Part shown: positions 43,101 through 58,100 of the stretch, in pieces
How positions within the stretch are numbered: the first letter of the stretch is position 1
Layout of the letters: the number at the start of each line of letters is the position of its first letter
Source of the DNA: Crossaster papposus
Taxonomy: Eukaryota > Echinodermata > Asteroidea > Velatida > Solasteridae
Length of the DNA: 64,000 bases
Assembly (NCBI GenBank): GCA_037893245.1
Contig: JBAIAA010000409.1
Coordinates: 124,001-188,000 of the forward strand
Direction: 5' to 3'
Translations under genes and position numbers: made by a program
Notes under the pieces: model-generated
What the model was told of the DNA's origin: nothing
Databases searched by the model: none
What the model saw: only the letters and a program-made list of their open reading frames with translations

Positions 43101-46100
43101 CGCAAATACACCAACGGCTGACTGAGAATGATCGATGACGTCACAAAGGTCTCGACAAAAGCTGTAACTTCTTCTATTGTAAACACAATCTTTCTGCTTG
43201 TTTAATGTGTTTCTTCAAAGTTCAAGAACAAGTTCGTTTATACTAGTAGCTTCGCACAGCTTCGATTAGCTTCTAGCATCTAGAAACAGCTTCATGAAAA
43301 CTGAAAGATATAACAAATAGAAAGAACAAGCTAAATCTAAATACATATAATTTGAGCTAAACCATGCTAACAGTAACACAGAAATCACATGCACAATAAA
43401 CGTGCATTGTAGGCCTATAAAGTATGAGGACTTAAAACAGTTTCATATAAAGTAAATGAATGAATTAAATACATGCGAGTATCAAAGAACAATACCTCTT
43501 TGCTTCCTGGTGGATTAATTCACAGCATTATGGTGGACTATAAGGTGGATATTGGTTACATGCCTGCAGATTCACAATATAAGTACAAAAAGATGGATGC
43601 CATGGCAGAGGTTGTCTGTGTGTAGGTGAGCCTAATTTGTTGTCTCCAATAAATCAGTTAAGTGAGGGCGCCCTATAGAATTAACAGTAGCACAGCAGTA
43701 CATTTACATGGCTCCCCCAAAATTAGTGAAACCTAATTTTGCAACTTGAAACCTTAACAATGACTTTGCAGTTAAACCTGGTACTTCTACTAGCATCACA
43801 TATTCTAGTCACACGAGATAGACCAGTAAACAAGCATCAACTTTTAAACTACGTTACACAAAACCTTTAACTTTAAAAACATCATAACATGTTGGAATAC
43901 AATCATTTCAAACTAGTAACATCAATACAAAACAACTTGTTTCATCATTACATCACGAGAAATAGTTATGGCTCCTCGATGGGGAATCCCTAGGTCTCCT
44001 GACTCGAGAGAAGAAGGACTAGCTTCTGGATCGGGCGTTCAAGATACTTTGTTGGGCGAAGTCGCCTTCCTCTGGCATCTAGGGAGCGGTCAGCGATGAC
44101 TAGCTCAACTTTGCGAACGTGACCATCTGATCCTGGAAATACCTGAGACACTCGTCCCAGCTGCCACTCGTTCCGAGGTAGGTTGTCATCTACCACAATG
44201 ACAATGTCTCCTACTTGGAGTTCTGGATGCTCGTGGATCCACTTCTGACGAACTTGAAGTGTATGGAGGAATTCTTTTTTCCAACGAGACCAGAACTCGT
44301 TTGTCAGGTGTTGTACCCTACGCCAACGTTTCTGCGAGTACATATCAACACGTTGAAATTCGCCAGGTGGAGGCAGAACGATACTTGACTTCAGAGTCAG
44401 TAGGTGGTTGGGAGTGAGTGGTTCCAATGCAGTGGGGTCATTCAGGTTGTCTACTGAGAGTGGTCGACTATTGACTATTGTTGCTGCTTCACACATGAAG
44501 GTTCTGAGTGACTCATCGTCTAGTTGGGTTCCAGATTGATCCATTAGGGCTTTTAGTACCCTCCGAACGGACCTTATTTGTCGTTCCCAAACACCTCCAG
44601 TGTGACTTGCTGATGGAGCGTTCACCCTGAACTCCGGGTAGTCGCATCTCTTCTCTGTAAGGAACTGTTGAACTTTAGAGTGATCCATCTCTGCCAGGGC
44701 TTTCTTCATTTCCGTTTCGGCACCCACAAAGTTTGTGCCTCGGTCAGATCTGAGTAGCTGTATAGGCCCACGTATGGCAATGAATCGCCGCAGGGCATTG
44801 ATGAAGGAGTCAGTTGTAAGAGAATTTGCAACCTCGATATGGACGGCACGTGAAGCCATGCAGGTGAATAGAACGCCATATCGCTTCATTTCCTTCCGAC
44901 CCTCCTTGATGAGCCACGGTCCAAAATAGTCTACTCCACAGTGTGTGAAGGGCGGTGCTGGCTGAAGCCTATCTTCAGGGAGATTGGCCATTTTTTGTTT
45001 CTGACTCCCGCTGTACAGTCTACGACACTTGACGCATTTGGAGATATGGTGGGCGACTGCAGAGCTGCAGCCAACTATCCAGTAGCCATTGGCTCTTATC
45101 GCATTTGTCGTCATGCCACGACCCTGATGGGCTGTCTGCTGATGATAGTGACGGATTATCATCTCCGTGACATGGTGCTTTCGTGGGAGTATTGCTGGAT
45201 GCTTGAAGTCAAACGACAATTTCGCATTCTTGATGCGGCCACCTACTCGCAATATTCCATCTTCATCCATGAACGGATCCAACCTGAACAGTGCGCTCGT
45301 CTTCTTGATGGCGTTGTTCCGCTTTCTGGCAAGCTGTCTGTCCGTGTCGCGATTGTTCACCTGAAGAGAGGTGAGAATCTCGATCTCGTCCCTGAAGGTA
45401 TCTCCCTGGACAAGTCTAATGATCTCGAGTTCAGCTTGACGAAGATCTTCCACGGTGGCTGGTTTATACTGTGGAACAGAGTTTCCTTTCGTCGTGCTAG
45501 TCTGGTTTACATCTTGAGACTTCAGCTTCAGACGTTCTTTGAGACGTGACTTGTAGCTCAGACAAGCAGCTATGGCTCGCGTGGCACGATGCCAATCCGA
45601 GAACTGTTCGAGCCTAATGCCATGCTCGACCGACTGTGAAGCAAGAACCTGTACTTTCTTGACTTCTGGGTCCTCTTGGCAGAGCGGCTGCTGTAGCGGC
45701 TGTTCTCGGGTGGGGAGATCCTTGTTCCACAGGAAGTCAGGTCCTTTCAGCCACTTGGATGTAGTAGCCAGTTCATGGACGCTGAGGCCTCTTGATCCTT
45801 CATCTGCTGGATTATTCTCTGTGCTGACATGCCTCCACTGGGCAGGTTCTGATCGGTCTCTTATTTGTTGAACTCGGTTGGCGACGAATACATGGAATCG
45901 ACGCGATTCGTTGCTGATGTAGCCTAGTACTACTCTGCTGTCTGTCCAGAAAACTTCTGTAGCATCTGTGTCGAGTTCCTTTCGTAGCAGAGTGCTGACC
46001 TTTACGGAAACCACTGCCGCAGTCAATTCTAGACGAGGAATGGTGATAGATTTCAGAGGAGTGACCCTGCTCTTTCCCATCACTAACGCACAATGGACTT

Positions 46101-49100
46101 TCTGCTCGTCGTCAAACAGACGGAGATATGAGCCACAAAAGCTTGCATCTGAGAAGTGGTGAATTTCTTTTGACACCACCTTTCCAAAACCTTCGGGTTT
46201 CATGCATCGTGGAATCTTTTGTTGTTCAAGAAGTGGGAGGTCTCTTCTCCAGCGGTCCCACCGTGACGTGGTCTCATCAGAAAGTGGGCTGTCCCAGTCG
46301 GCTTTATCTCTGCATAGATCTTGCAGAATTCGTCTTCCCACCAGTATTACCGGAGCAACAAATCCCAGTGGGTCATAGATGGAACCAATAGTGGAGAGAA
46401 TTCCACGTCTTGTCAGGGGTTTGTCTTGCAGAATGATTCTGAAGTTGAAGGTGTCGGACTCCACACACCACTGAACCCCAAGAGCTCTCTCTATGGGAAG
46501 AGCGTCGAACTCGAGGTCCAGATCTTTTATGTTCTTTGCCCGTTCTTCTGATGGAATAGCTTCCATAACTTCTCTTGAGTTGGAAACAAATTTGTGCAGT
46601 CGCAGTCCGCCCCGTGCACACATGTCTTTGGTTTGCTTGATCAGGCTAATCGCTTCACTCGCAGAAGAGACAGACTTTAAGCCGTCGTCAACATAGTCGG
46701 ACAAACTTTGCTGCACAAGACCCACATTCGGCTTCGTAGTCGTCTGCGATGCGCTTCAGACCATAGTTGGCACATCCTGGGGTCGAAACAGCTCCAAATA
46801 GGTGAACGCCCATTCGGTATTCCATCGGTTCTGCATCACAATTTCCACCTTCCCACCACAGGAATCGAAGGTAGTCACGGTGCTCGCAGTTCACTTTAAA
46901 CTGGTGAAACATCTGCTCCACGTCACACATAAATGCAACTGGCTCTTGGCGGAACCTGCTGAGCACTCCCACGAGCCCATTTATGAGATCTGGACCCTGC
47001 AGGAGATGGCTGTTCAAGGATTCACCCTTGAAAGTTGCACTGCAATCGTAGACTACACGGATCTTCTCGGGTTTCTTGGGGTGATACACACCATGATGGG
47101 GGATGTACCACACGCTGGACTTGCTCTCAGATTCTGGAACTAGTTCTGCATGCTGGTTCTGGATTATACCCTCTACAAATTTAGTGTAGTCGCTATGATA
47201 TTTGTGGTTCTTGAACCGATTATTCAGTTGCTCTAAACGTCGAAGGGCCATGATCTTGTTATTTGGCAGGTTTGGTTCCGATCCTCGAAAGGTCAGGGGC
47301 ATTTCATAATACCCATCTTGTCGCTGGTGGATGCCATCTGATATTTTGACGAGGAACTGGAGATCATCTTGGGACAAACTGGTGTCGTCTGGCCTTTGTT
47401 CAGGAAAGTCAAGATTCATCATGTGTGAGAACTCAAAGGGTGTGACTTCCTTTACTTTGTTCTGAAATGAAAGGTGGACTCGATCATTTGCTTGGCCATC
47501 GCAGAGAGAAGAGGGAACCTTGTAGGTTAGGATTCTATGGCTGATACCGATCGGATCACTTCCATTTTCTTGCTTCTGGTCAGAGTCGACAGTTCCTACA
47601 ATACCCCATCCAAGATCTGTTCGTTGACCATATGGCTCGTTTTCAACCGGCGGGATGACTTCACGGGGTGCGAGGGCACGTGAGCAGTTGAAACCAATGA
47701 GAATGCCCACATCACAGTCCGCTACTGGCATCAACATGTCGGCAATACTCTCCAAATGCGGCCACTTCTTGGCCATGTCTGCCGTCGGAATATGGGACCG
47801 GTTGGCTGGCATGATTTCCCTTGTGTATGCTGCTGGCAGTGGAATCTTCAGCTGACTGTCATGTCCTCGCACCATCAACCCATTTATCTTTCGACTCGCA
47901 ACTTGCTGTTCCTTTGCCAACATGGTGGACAGCAGTAGATTGACATTGGGACCATGCAGTCCTAGGTCATCGCAGGTTCTATCTAGAATGAAGGTTGTGT
48001 CAGACTGTGTGTCTAGCAGTGCGTACACCAACACTTCCATCTCTGGCTTGTCTCGATGGGAGATCCACACTGGTACGATCATTGAACTCTTACTGCCCTC
48101 ATTTGTGCCGCTGAGATGGCTGGTTCCAGTGTAAGCATTCGGCATTTGCGAAATTACGACATCATTCGACACTTGCGGGGGCTGTTCATACATCATCGGA
48201 GTACAAGCTTCTCTTATGTCGCCATGGAGGGACGTCGGATGACTCCTCGAACATGTTTTGCACTTGCTTTTCTTTCGACATTGTCTGGATCTGTGTCCTT
48301 TGGTCAAGCAGCCAAAACAGAGTCCCTTCTTCATCACAAAGATTCTTCTCTCCTCCAATGTCTTCGAAAGGAAGGACCGACAGTCATCGAGCTTGTGGTT
48401 CGTCTTATCACAGAAGAGACAAGGTTGGTTTTGAAACCTGTTCTCTGGTTTCTCGTGTGTTCCGGTTGAAAAGGAACTCGCTCCAGTGTTTCTCTTCTGG
48501 TCACCTCTGCCAGGTCTCGAACTGTAGAGCTCACTCTTGCCCTTCTCTGTCTTTAGAGATTGGAGGGACGTCACAGGGTCGCACGCGAGATCTGCTTCGG
48601 TGACAATGAATTTAACAAATTCAGCGAAGGGGGGGAACATCTGGTTGTTTGTTTTCCAATGCAGTGCCTTCCGACCCCATCGTGGGACAAGCCATTCTGG
48701 AAGTTTAGCTAGCAACTTCCTGTTCTCTCTGTCATTGTTAAGTACATTGAGACTGCCGATGGACTCCATTGCAGTTTCACACTGCCGAAGAAAGTCAGCA
48801 AAGTGTCGCAGGCCAGTACCATCTCTGGGGGCGATCTTCGGCCACATGTCCAACTTGTCTCTGAATGCACTTGCAACGACGAATGGATCTCCGTATCTCC
48901 TTTCAAGCAGTGCCTTTGCTTGGTTGAAAGCATCATCGCCGGTTAGAAAAAGGTAGCCTTCGATTGCTTCATTGGCTGAGCCTGCCAAATATCTCTTCAG
49001 GTAGTGAAGTCTTTCCGATGCCGGTATACCTCTATGTTCTATTAGCGTTTCGAAGCTGCTTTTCCAACTTGGGTACTTGAGTGGATCGCCAGAGAACACG

Positions 49101-52100
49101 CCAGGTTCTGGAGGAGGTAGACGACTCAGATTGAGTTGATCGGCAAATGTCTTTGCAAGGCCCAGGAGATGTTCTTGAGAGCTGATTCCAGGTGTCTCAT
49201 CTCGAGATGGTTGAACGACAGATGCAGAAGATAAAGGTACCGCAGGTGTGTCTGGGGGCACCCCGGGAGTTACTGGTGATTCTGAGTGTACGGCTGGCTC
49301 TGACTTTTCAACAACAGGACTTAAATCGCCTTGAGTTGGCTCTTGAAGGGATCGCAGGTAATCTTCTACGAACGCATTCTTGTTCTCCGGCTCCATCCAC
49401 TCTACGATGCTGGAATAAGCGTCATCTTCCCTTTGCACTCTCTCAATGGCGTTTAGCTTGGATTCTGTTGCATGAAGTTCTCGTATTGTCTGTAGTTTCA
49501 ACAACTCTGCTTGTTTCTGCTCGAGTTCTGCTTTCTTGGTTGCTTCAGCATCGGCAAATTGAAGTTTTGCCTTTAAAGCTGCAGCCTCGGTTGCAAGGGC
49601 GAATTTGGCGGAGACGATCGAGGCTCGGGAAGAATTTGTGCGATGAGATGTCTTGCTTCGATGAGATGTCTTGCTTCGATGAGATGATCTGGAAGACTGG
49701 GAACAGACCTCGGAAAGCCCTACTTGTTGTCCAGCACCCTGGAGGTGGTCACAGATCTTCTCCAACAGCTGTTGGTTAGCAATAATGGTCTCCATTGAGC
49801 TTGAAGTCACGCCAATGCCCTGAGTTACTGGTGAGGTGTCAGGCGTGTCGGCTGGGAAGGGCAAGGGAGTACCCGTACCCGTGGCTGCCTGTTGTTCTAT
49901 TTCTCCTGAGTCGGCCTTCTCAGACATTATAACTTGTAAGTATGTACCTGTAAATTACAAGTCTCGACTGGCAAACCTATGACAGGACCTTTAAAGGTCA
50001 ATACACAAATTCAATACAATTACAAATATGTAGGCTTTCCAAAAAACACTACTGAAAGTGTACTGTAAAATTAGACAATTTACGTTCAAAACAACGCAAT
50101 ATTTTTCAGTGCAAATATAACACAAAACTCGCAATAATATGCAAATTTGCAACTCGCAGCAAAAGGCAGTGTATCGAAGTTACATATCTCGCAATTATCC
50201 TTGGATATGCACGTTTCCAATATTACACAGCTCAGTTGCGATTTGCAATACCTTGATCAACCTTTAACAGTCATCAGAACAGAAATGCTTCAAAATTACT
50301 ATGCAATGTACACATTCAAAACAATGCAATTGACAATAAATCAGTCAATATAATGGCAAGATTCCAGTTCGTGTTCAATGTGGTTCAATGTTCAATGTAC
50401 CTAGGCCACAAAGGCACGGCAGGCGCCGAATTATAGCCGCACGCAGTCCGGATCGTGGTCTGCAGGCTTGACCGGTTGTGAAATCCTTCATCCAGGTAGG
50501 CCTACTCCGGCAATGGAGGGGTGGGGGTAGTGCGTCGAAGGGTGAAGTAGAGTTTTCACTGTTAACGCCAGCATCTGCACTCTTATACTGCCGCTAAGGG
50601 TGGTCGCACCTCGCAATCGCACTTCGCAAATACACCAACGGCTGACTGAGAATGATCGATGACGTCACAAAGGTCTCGACAAAAGCTGTAACTTCTTCTA
50701 TTGTAAACACAATCTTTCTGCTTGTTTAATGTGTTTCTTCAAAGTTCAAGAACAAGTTCGTTTTACTAGTAGCTTCGCACAGCTTCGATTAGCTTCTAGC
50801 ATCTAGAAACAGCTTCGTGAAAACTGAAAGATATAACAAATAGAAAGAATAGGCTAAATCTAAATACATATAATTTGAGCTAAACCATGCTAACAGTAAC
50901 ACAGAAATCACATGCACAATAAACGTGCATTGTAGGCCTATAAAGTATGAGGACTTAAAACAGTTTCATATAAAGTAAATGAATGAATTAAATACATGCG
51001 AGTATCAAAGAACAATACCTCTTTGCTTCCTGGTGGATTAATTCACAGCATTATGGTGGACTATAAGGTGGATATTGGTTACATGCCTGCAGATTCACAA
51101 TATAAGTACAAAAAGATGGATGCCATGGCAGAGGTTGTCTGTGTGTAGGTGAGCCTAATTTGTTGTCTCCAATAAATCAGTTAAGTGAGGGCGCCCTATA
51201 GAATTAACAGTAGCACAGCAGTACATTTACACTGCTATTCGGCTAGCAAGCGGAAGTGGCAACCGTTATCATTTCTTATCTTCGTTGTAAAACCATAAAC
51301 ACAATTTAAAACCGGAAATTCAAACTCCAATACAGCAACTTAGTTTCGTCAATATTAATGTAAGGGTGATTTTCAAAATGAGATTCCCAGTCAAAGTACA
51401 TGTTGAATAAACACGCAAACAGGGCTCTGAATGATGGGAATCAACACGCAAATGGTGTACGCGAACAGGATTATCACTCCCTGCTCAGTGGGGAGCAGAT
51501 GAAGAACGTCAAGAACAAAGTTGGCGAACTTAGGCCTCCCCGACTTGCATTAAGTTTCCTGTGTAAAAATTGGCAATAGTCATTCAGTGCACGAGCAGTG
51601 TAAATTATGAAAAATTATATTTTACGTGATCATAGAAGTGGGATTTTTTGTTAGTTTTTACTGCTATTCCGGGATGTACATGTACATTATTTATGTAGAA
51701 TTATTAAGTTTCTTTTCTTTTAATTGAGAGTTTTAATTAGGGACTGCCATCTTAAATGTTTGCCTACACACACTCCACACACAATTTGAGCGTCCGTAAT
51801 TGGGCGTCCGTAACCAGCAACCCAAGAATACCGTTCACTAGGCCACTCGTGAACAGGGTTTCAAATACACACAATTAATGAATCTGGTCAAGGTTATCCA
51901 CATTGACCCACAACCATAGGCTTCTTGCATGTAAACTTGTTAGTTGGAAAGGAACGTGTTTTACTCTTCAAATAACTATACTTTTTCAGAAAGTGCGGGT
52001 TTGCAAAGATTTCTTGTAATTTAAAGATGTATTCTAGTTAAATTGTCAAATGCACTTTTGTGCAAAATCTCAATTTTAGGCATTATATGCAAACTTCCTT

Positions 52101-55100
52101 ATTTGTTTCTCCACCTACCTTTCTTTAATGTATAGGTTCGCAGTAAACGGGTCTCACCGAAAGAGAGTTTAGAGGAAGGTAAATCAGTTGATGCAGCTGC
52201 CACACCAAAGAAAATTATAAAACGGAAAGAAAAAGTGTCCAACACCAACGCAGAGTCAAGTGAACCGAAAAGGATCACTAGGGGAAAAGCGTCACAGAAA
52301 AACCTGGGAGGGAACAAAGGATTCAAAAATAGAAAGAAGAAGAAAACAGGGGAAGCAAATTCAGACAGTGATGATGAGGCTGATGAGCTTTGGGTACCTA
52401 AAAAACATGTTCCTGCAAAACGCTCTTCTGCTTTGAGAAAGGCAAGCAGCAGCCATATATTATCCTCAGACTCAGAAGATGAATGCCCAAAGGATGTTCT
52501 TTCCCTAAATAAAACAGGTGAGTGTATTTTTCAATCCTGTAGATCCATTTATCTTTTCATTGTTGATTTCAGATCAGATAGTTTGGGTATGTGGGCCCCC
52601 AGGGGGCCATTTTGGGTAGGTACTCAACATTACAAGTTCATAACGACTTGGTGCATTTTGTTTTACCCTTTTTGGTTTGACATCATGATGGCATACATCC
52701 TGATGATGAGTTGGAAACGAGTCGGTATGTCGATATGTTCTGGATCTTTGGTCTTAAGATTGAAATGGTATAAACCTAAGTCTGAGTTGGTTTGAGATCT
52801 GGAATTGAGTCCGACTTGGTTTGAAATGGTCTGGATCTGTGGGCTTTGAATCGGTATGGGTCTAAAGGTTTAGTTTGCATTCATGCCAACGCTTTTAGTT
52901 TAGGTTTCTTATACACTAATAAACCACAAGGTTTAGCTTAGTTTTCTTCATGTTGTTTTATATTATATAAAATATTGTATTACTATTAAAACTGGCGAGA
53001 TTTCTGTCTGTCCGTCCATCTGTCTCCAAACAACTGTAGCGTGCACCACTTGTGGAAACTGGTGTATGGGCATGCTGCTAAGCACAGGAGGCCAGCAATG
53101 CAACGGTGATATATTAGGGCAGTGACCACATTATGATCGCGGCAATTTATTAGACCTGGTACATGTAGCGTATACATGTCTAGGGGGCAAATGGAAGTGA
53201 CCACATGATTATTGCAGTGACTTATAAGGCATTGTTGTAAGGATTTTGGGTCATTTCCAATACCGTCTTTTATCAATTTCTGGTTTAGAGGATTTCGGTT
53301 TAGTTTTGGGTTCCCCCCTCCTTTACATTGGCATTTGTTGGGATGGTTGTGTTTCGTGTGTTTGTTTTGTTTTGCCAGTTTGCGCTGGGATTATTTTAAC
53401 ATCACTGAGCTGAGGCGCGGGATTATTTTTAACAAAACTCGATCTGAGGTGGGTTCAGGCTGATGGTACTGGAAAGCACACCCACGCATTTCCAGCCTTG
53501 CTCGCTGCTGACAGACGTTTCCGGCCTTGCTTGTGACGTGTTTATGCGTCATCCGTTCTAAATCTGGGGGAAACTTTGCGTGTATATATACGTCCTCCGG
53601 CGCGAACTGGTTAAAGAGGGGTTTTGGTCATTTCAAACATCGTCTTTTATCAATTTGTGGTTTGGAGGATTTTTACCCATTTGTGGTTTGTAAAAAAATA
53701 TGGATATAGTTTGAGTGGTTTTGTCATAACAAAAAAAACCTCATATCAACATGTTCTCCAGCCTTAATATTACTCTGATAGACCTATCACATTTGAGGAT
53801 CACCTTTCGGCATCACTTTTATCTCAACACCTTTATTCTCAACTGGCAACTTATGCTAGTATTTTTAGGAATTGTCAAAAGCTACTGTCAATTTCTTTAG
53901 CATCTGACATTTGCTTGTAGCATGTACATGTAATCACCAGCCCAACGTTGAGAGGTTGACAATTTTGTCCTAATGTGATTTAAATTTTTGTTGTCATGAT
54001 TGACCTCTTAAAATATTTACAGTTTCAGGTTTTATTCACAGAAATGTTGATTTTAATTAAGAAAGTTAAAACAAAAACCGACAATTTTGTGTACATCATT
54101 CTGTTGTACTACATGTACAACAGAGCCTGTTTTCTAAATTTGAGCTCTATGGAAGTAATCAATATGCAAAGGTAGTGGGGTTGGCGTAGCGGTTCTATCC
54201 TCGCCTTCCACCACTATGACCCGGGTTCGAACCCCGTCTGGGCCAATATGTGGATTGGGTTTTCAGTCCCTGCCTGACTCCGTGAGTTTTCCCCAGGATA
54301 TTCCCATGGGGTTTTTCTCCCACCTCTAAAACTGTACCTTCTTCTCATTGTCTTCTCTCTACTGAGGGGTTACCCTCAATAAAGATGGTTGTAAATAAAA
54401 TAAATACAAAACAGGAGTGGCTATGGATCTATATTATATACCAAATGAAAGCTGGTGTTGTGGGCTTTCTAACCATGTATATAACTCAATTTGCGACATA
54501 ATACCCATTTTTGTGGAGCGGGTCACATATATGGGCAATTAAGCACTTTTATGTTTTAATTTTCTTTTCCATGTTTAGAGTTGAATAATTGGATAGAAGT
54601 TTACACTCCTCAAGACAAGAAGTGGATCTGTGTGTGTTGTGCTGGGGGCCATATCAACCGACCAGATTTATGCGAGCAGAGTGCCAATGATCCAATATGC
54701 TATATTATAGCTATTGATAATGGTAAGATTATTAATTTATAGGTTAACCCTAACCCCCTCACTGCTTTTTCTAGAAAGTATCCTGAATCCGCTACAATCC
54801 ACCAAGTTTGGTTTGCAAAAACTGCTGGTGTCCTGAGTCCATCAGACTCCACCAGTATGCATACTGGAGATATCCTGAGTCCATCAATAATCCACCAGCA
54901 AAAGTTGATGGACTCTGGCGGATGGTGGCATACACAAAATTGCAGTGTGTTTCTCCATAGAGTCCATCACAGTCCATCACCTAAATTTCTGAATCCTGAA
55001 TCCATCAAACTCCTGCAGTAACGCTAGGCTTAAAATCCTCAATCCACCACACTCCTCCAGTTTGTTCAATATGGAGGTATCCTGAATCCGCTAAAATCCT

Positions 55101-58100
55101 CCAAAACAGGAAATGGATTTTGATGGACTCAGGGTGGTTAGGGTTTATGATTTTAAGGTCAATGAGTTCTACTCGGTTATTTTTGGCGACGGGCTGTAAT
55201 TCAATATGATGTGAACTCCAGTGGTGGGGTCCGCGACTTTACTGCTACGCAATCAGCGACACTAACGCGCAGGGCTTCTGGGGCCCCCTTGCCCCACCGA
55301 AATGTGGTGACGTAGGGCCCACTCAGGGTTACACCTCATGCCCCGCGACCAGTGTAACTGTACAATAGCATCTTTCGTAACCCACTGCCTAATACCCGGT
55401 GCAAGTCTATGCATATAGGTAGAGTGCTCTACAGGTACATTGTAAGATGAGTGACGTAGAATCAGTGTTCACACCACTTTCTTGGCCTCTCGGGCTGGAC
55501 ATAATTGAAACCTAACGTGAGATACGGTTTTAATATAACGCATAGTTTTGTGTTCAGCAGTGAGACATTGGCCCAAAAGTGCATAGGGTGTGGCATTTCT
55601 TGCTTTTAACCAGTTCTCGCCGGGATTATTTTAACATCACCAAGCCGACGCGCGGGATTATTTTTAACGAAACTCGATTCGAAGCAGGTTCAGGCCGCCA
55701 GTACCGGGTAGCACACCCATGCATTTCCGGCCTTGCTCGCTGCTGACAGACATTTCCGGCCTTGCTCATGGCGTGTTTGTGCGTCATCCGTTTTGAATCT
55801 GGGGAAAACTTTGCGTTTATATTCGTCATCCAACGCGAATAGGTTTTTAATAAAATGAATATTTGGGTCTGTGTTAAACCAGTTCGCACCGGGATTATTT
55901 TAACATCACCGAGCCGACGAGCGGGATTATTTTTAACGAAACTCGATTCGAAGCAGGTTCAGACCGCCAGTACCGGGTAGCACACCCACGCATTTCCGGC
56001 CTTGCTGACAGACATTTCCGGCCTTGCTCGTGACGTGTTTATGCGTCATCCGTTTTGTATCTGGGGAAAACTTTGTGTGTATATACGTCCTCCGGTGCGA
56101 ACTGGTTAATGGACCAAGCCGAACAGCGGCCATTCCCAAACCTGGTCATTATCAAGCAGGGTTCGAGCTATAGGACCTTTTTAGTGCCGGGTAAATTATC
56201 AGATTGCAAAGCGTTGCGAGCGCAGTGAGCGGAGCTTTCGTGCCTCACGGCCGGGGGTCCAGTTCATTTATGCATGTTTCTGTGAAAGTCTAGCTAAGTT
56301 AATAAAATAAATTACTACATGAACATGATTAACGTGACTTTGTTTCTCCTCTCTTTCTTTTGTGCCCAAAACAAACAAACCCTGGTTCTCATGATCACAA
56401 TGTTATTTTTGCCTAATTATTGACAAAATTGAATGCTTTTATGTTGCAGAAAATAGCGTAAAGGATGTCACTAAGCGCTATGCCTCCAAGTGGATGCATG
56501 AGACACAAAAGCTGAGAGCACCCTCGGTCTGGTGGGAGAAGACATTGCAACCTTACTGCACTGAGCTTATCACAAAAGATAAAGAAGAAGATGAACACTT
56601 AAAAAGTAAGTGCAGGTCATTTATAACCTCAGTGCAAAAAGGTTGTAACTCACTTTTAACTCGTTTTGAGAAAAACGCATGAATAGATTTGCAATGGCTC
56701 CTTAAAAATCTTCGCGTTTAATTAAATGAAAAAATTAAGTAATATTAGGAAGAAAGTTTATTCACGAGCATTTCAGTATGTTGAATGCTTAGTTTTTCCG
56801 CGACATTTTAGATAAAATATCTTTTAAATGAATGAGATAAATAAGTTTTTGCACGAAACGACAAGACACGTTGCATGAACATCAATTCTTTTTGTACATT
56901 GCGTTATGGGGACAATCCATAGGGTTTGTGTGCTAAGGGAAATCTCTCTAAACTCAAACTGAGAATACTCTAAAATTCGAATATTTTCAAAATCACCCTA
57001 ATTTGTCTTTTTCTACATTTGCTTACATTATACCCAAACCCAATGTTATCTATTAACCCCTTTACTAAAGAACCAACGCGCTATGGGGACTCAAAAATGT
57101 CCCCACTACTTGATCTGGTTTTTTTTAAAACAAAAGAACCTTTCCCCACAACTAGGTGGAGGCTAGAACATACAGTAAGGCCACATTACTTTAGCACGTA
57201 CAGCTTAAATTGGCTGAAGTCAGGAAACATTTTACTTTTTTCCTAAAACATATATCAAAATTGAACAGTATGCTCGTGTTTAGTTTGTCCTGGTCAAGGA
57301 ATTTGTTAAAGATTCCCAGCAGCATAATATTCAGTGTTTAGTTGGATATTTCTGTTATTTTGCAATTACCTCATTTTTGTTTCTCATATTTTCCACTAAC
57401 TTATTTTTTTCATAATGCCAATTTAGTTTCAAGAAAATACAAAAGTAATCTTAATCAGTATGGCCTATCACATCGCTACAAGAACAGGAATTACGATGAA
57501 TTTTGAGATACAACATTTTTGCACAAACACGACGGTATGGCATTTTGAGTGTAAACGCGCTGAGATACGACAGTAAAACGCATTTGCTCATAATCGGATA
57601 CGACCTTAATAATTACATCATAATGACGCAATATTTTGGTGAGGCGTGCCAGAAAATGTAGGAGAAAGTCTTTATGCAAAGAAATGGTGGTCGCGCTAAA
57701 GATAAAGCCGTAATTAAATTTCAAAGTTAACAGAGAAATTGGCGGGACTCGAACCTGCAACCTCTGGAATACCCCTGAAATAAATTTGTTCACTTTGTGT
57801 AATTAAATGTTAATATAATGGTGGTTATTAAGAGGCACATGTTGGATTTGCAGTTGTTAAATTGGCTGCTCTTTTCCCAAAATTGACCGGGAAAACCTAT
57901 AAGTTTATAATAAAAGTTTATCAACAACATACCGGTACATGACATTTTAACTAATAGATTTTGGGTCCTATTTTGAGGGGTGGTTTCCAGTGTAGTATAG
58001 GTACAAGTACCTTCCCAATGATTGCACCACTTTAGCAATAAAACTGTTATTTTAACATCACAGAGCCGAGCGGCGGGATTATTTTTAACGAAACTCGATC

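Larger units (their letters stand above)
43036..51231 (-). mobile_element. BEL/Pao LTR retrotransposon in XPC intron 6
   Basis: LTRs at 43036-43708 and 50560-51231 start TG and end CA. They differ by three substitutions and one single-base indel over 672 bp. The 5-bp sequence CTGCT (43031-43035 and 51232-51236) flanks the element as a target-site duplication. Gag-pol is on the minus strand, antisense to XPC. Domain order is gag, zinc knuckles, aspartic protease, reverse transcriptase, RNase H, integrase and a C-terminal domain, as in BEL/Pao. No envelope frame is seen. The coding region is broken once at 46688-46725. LTR identity near 99.5 percent indicates a recent insertion. Without it, intron 6 would be about 1.4 kb. 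Confidence 0.97.

Noticed and set aside
44735..49779. Plus-strand open frames of 60-202 codons inside the BEL/Pao element
   Set aside because: They are shadows of the minus-strand gag-pol frames, without recognisable motifs of their own.
54175..54246. Functional tRNA gene
   Set aside because: It has A- and B-box motifs, but acceptor ends do not pair convincingly and a SINE body and A/T-rich tail follow.
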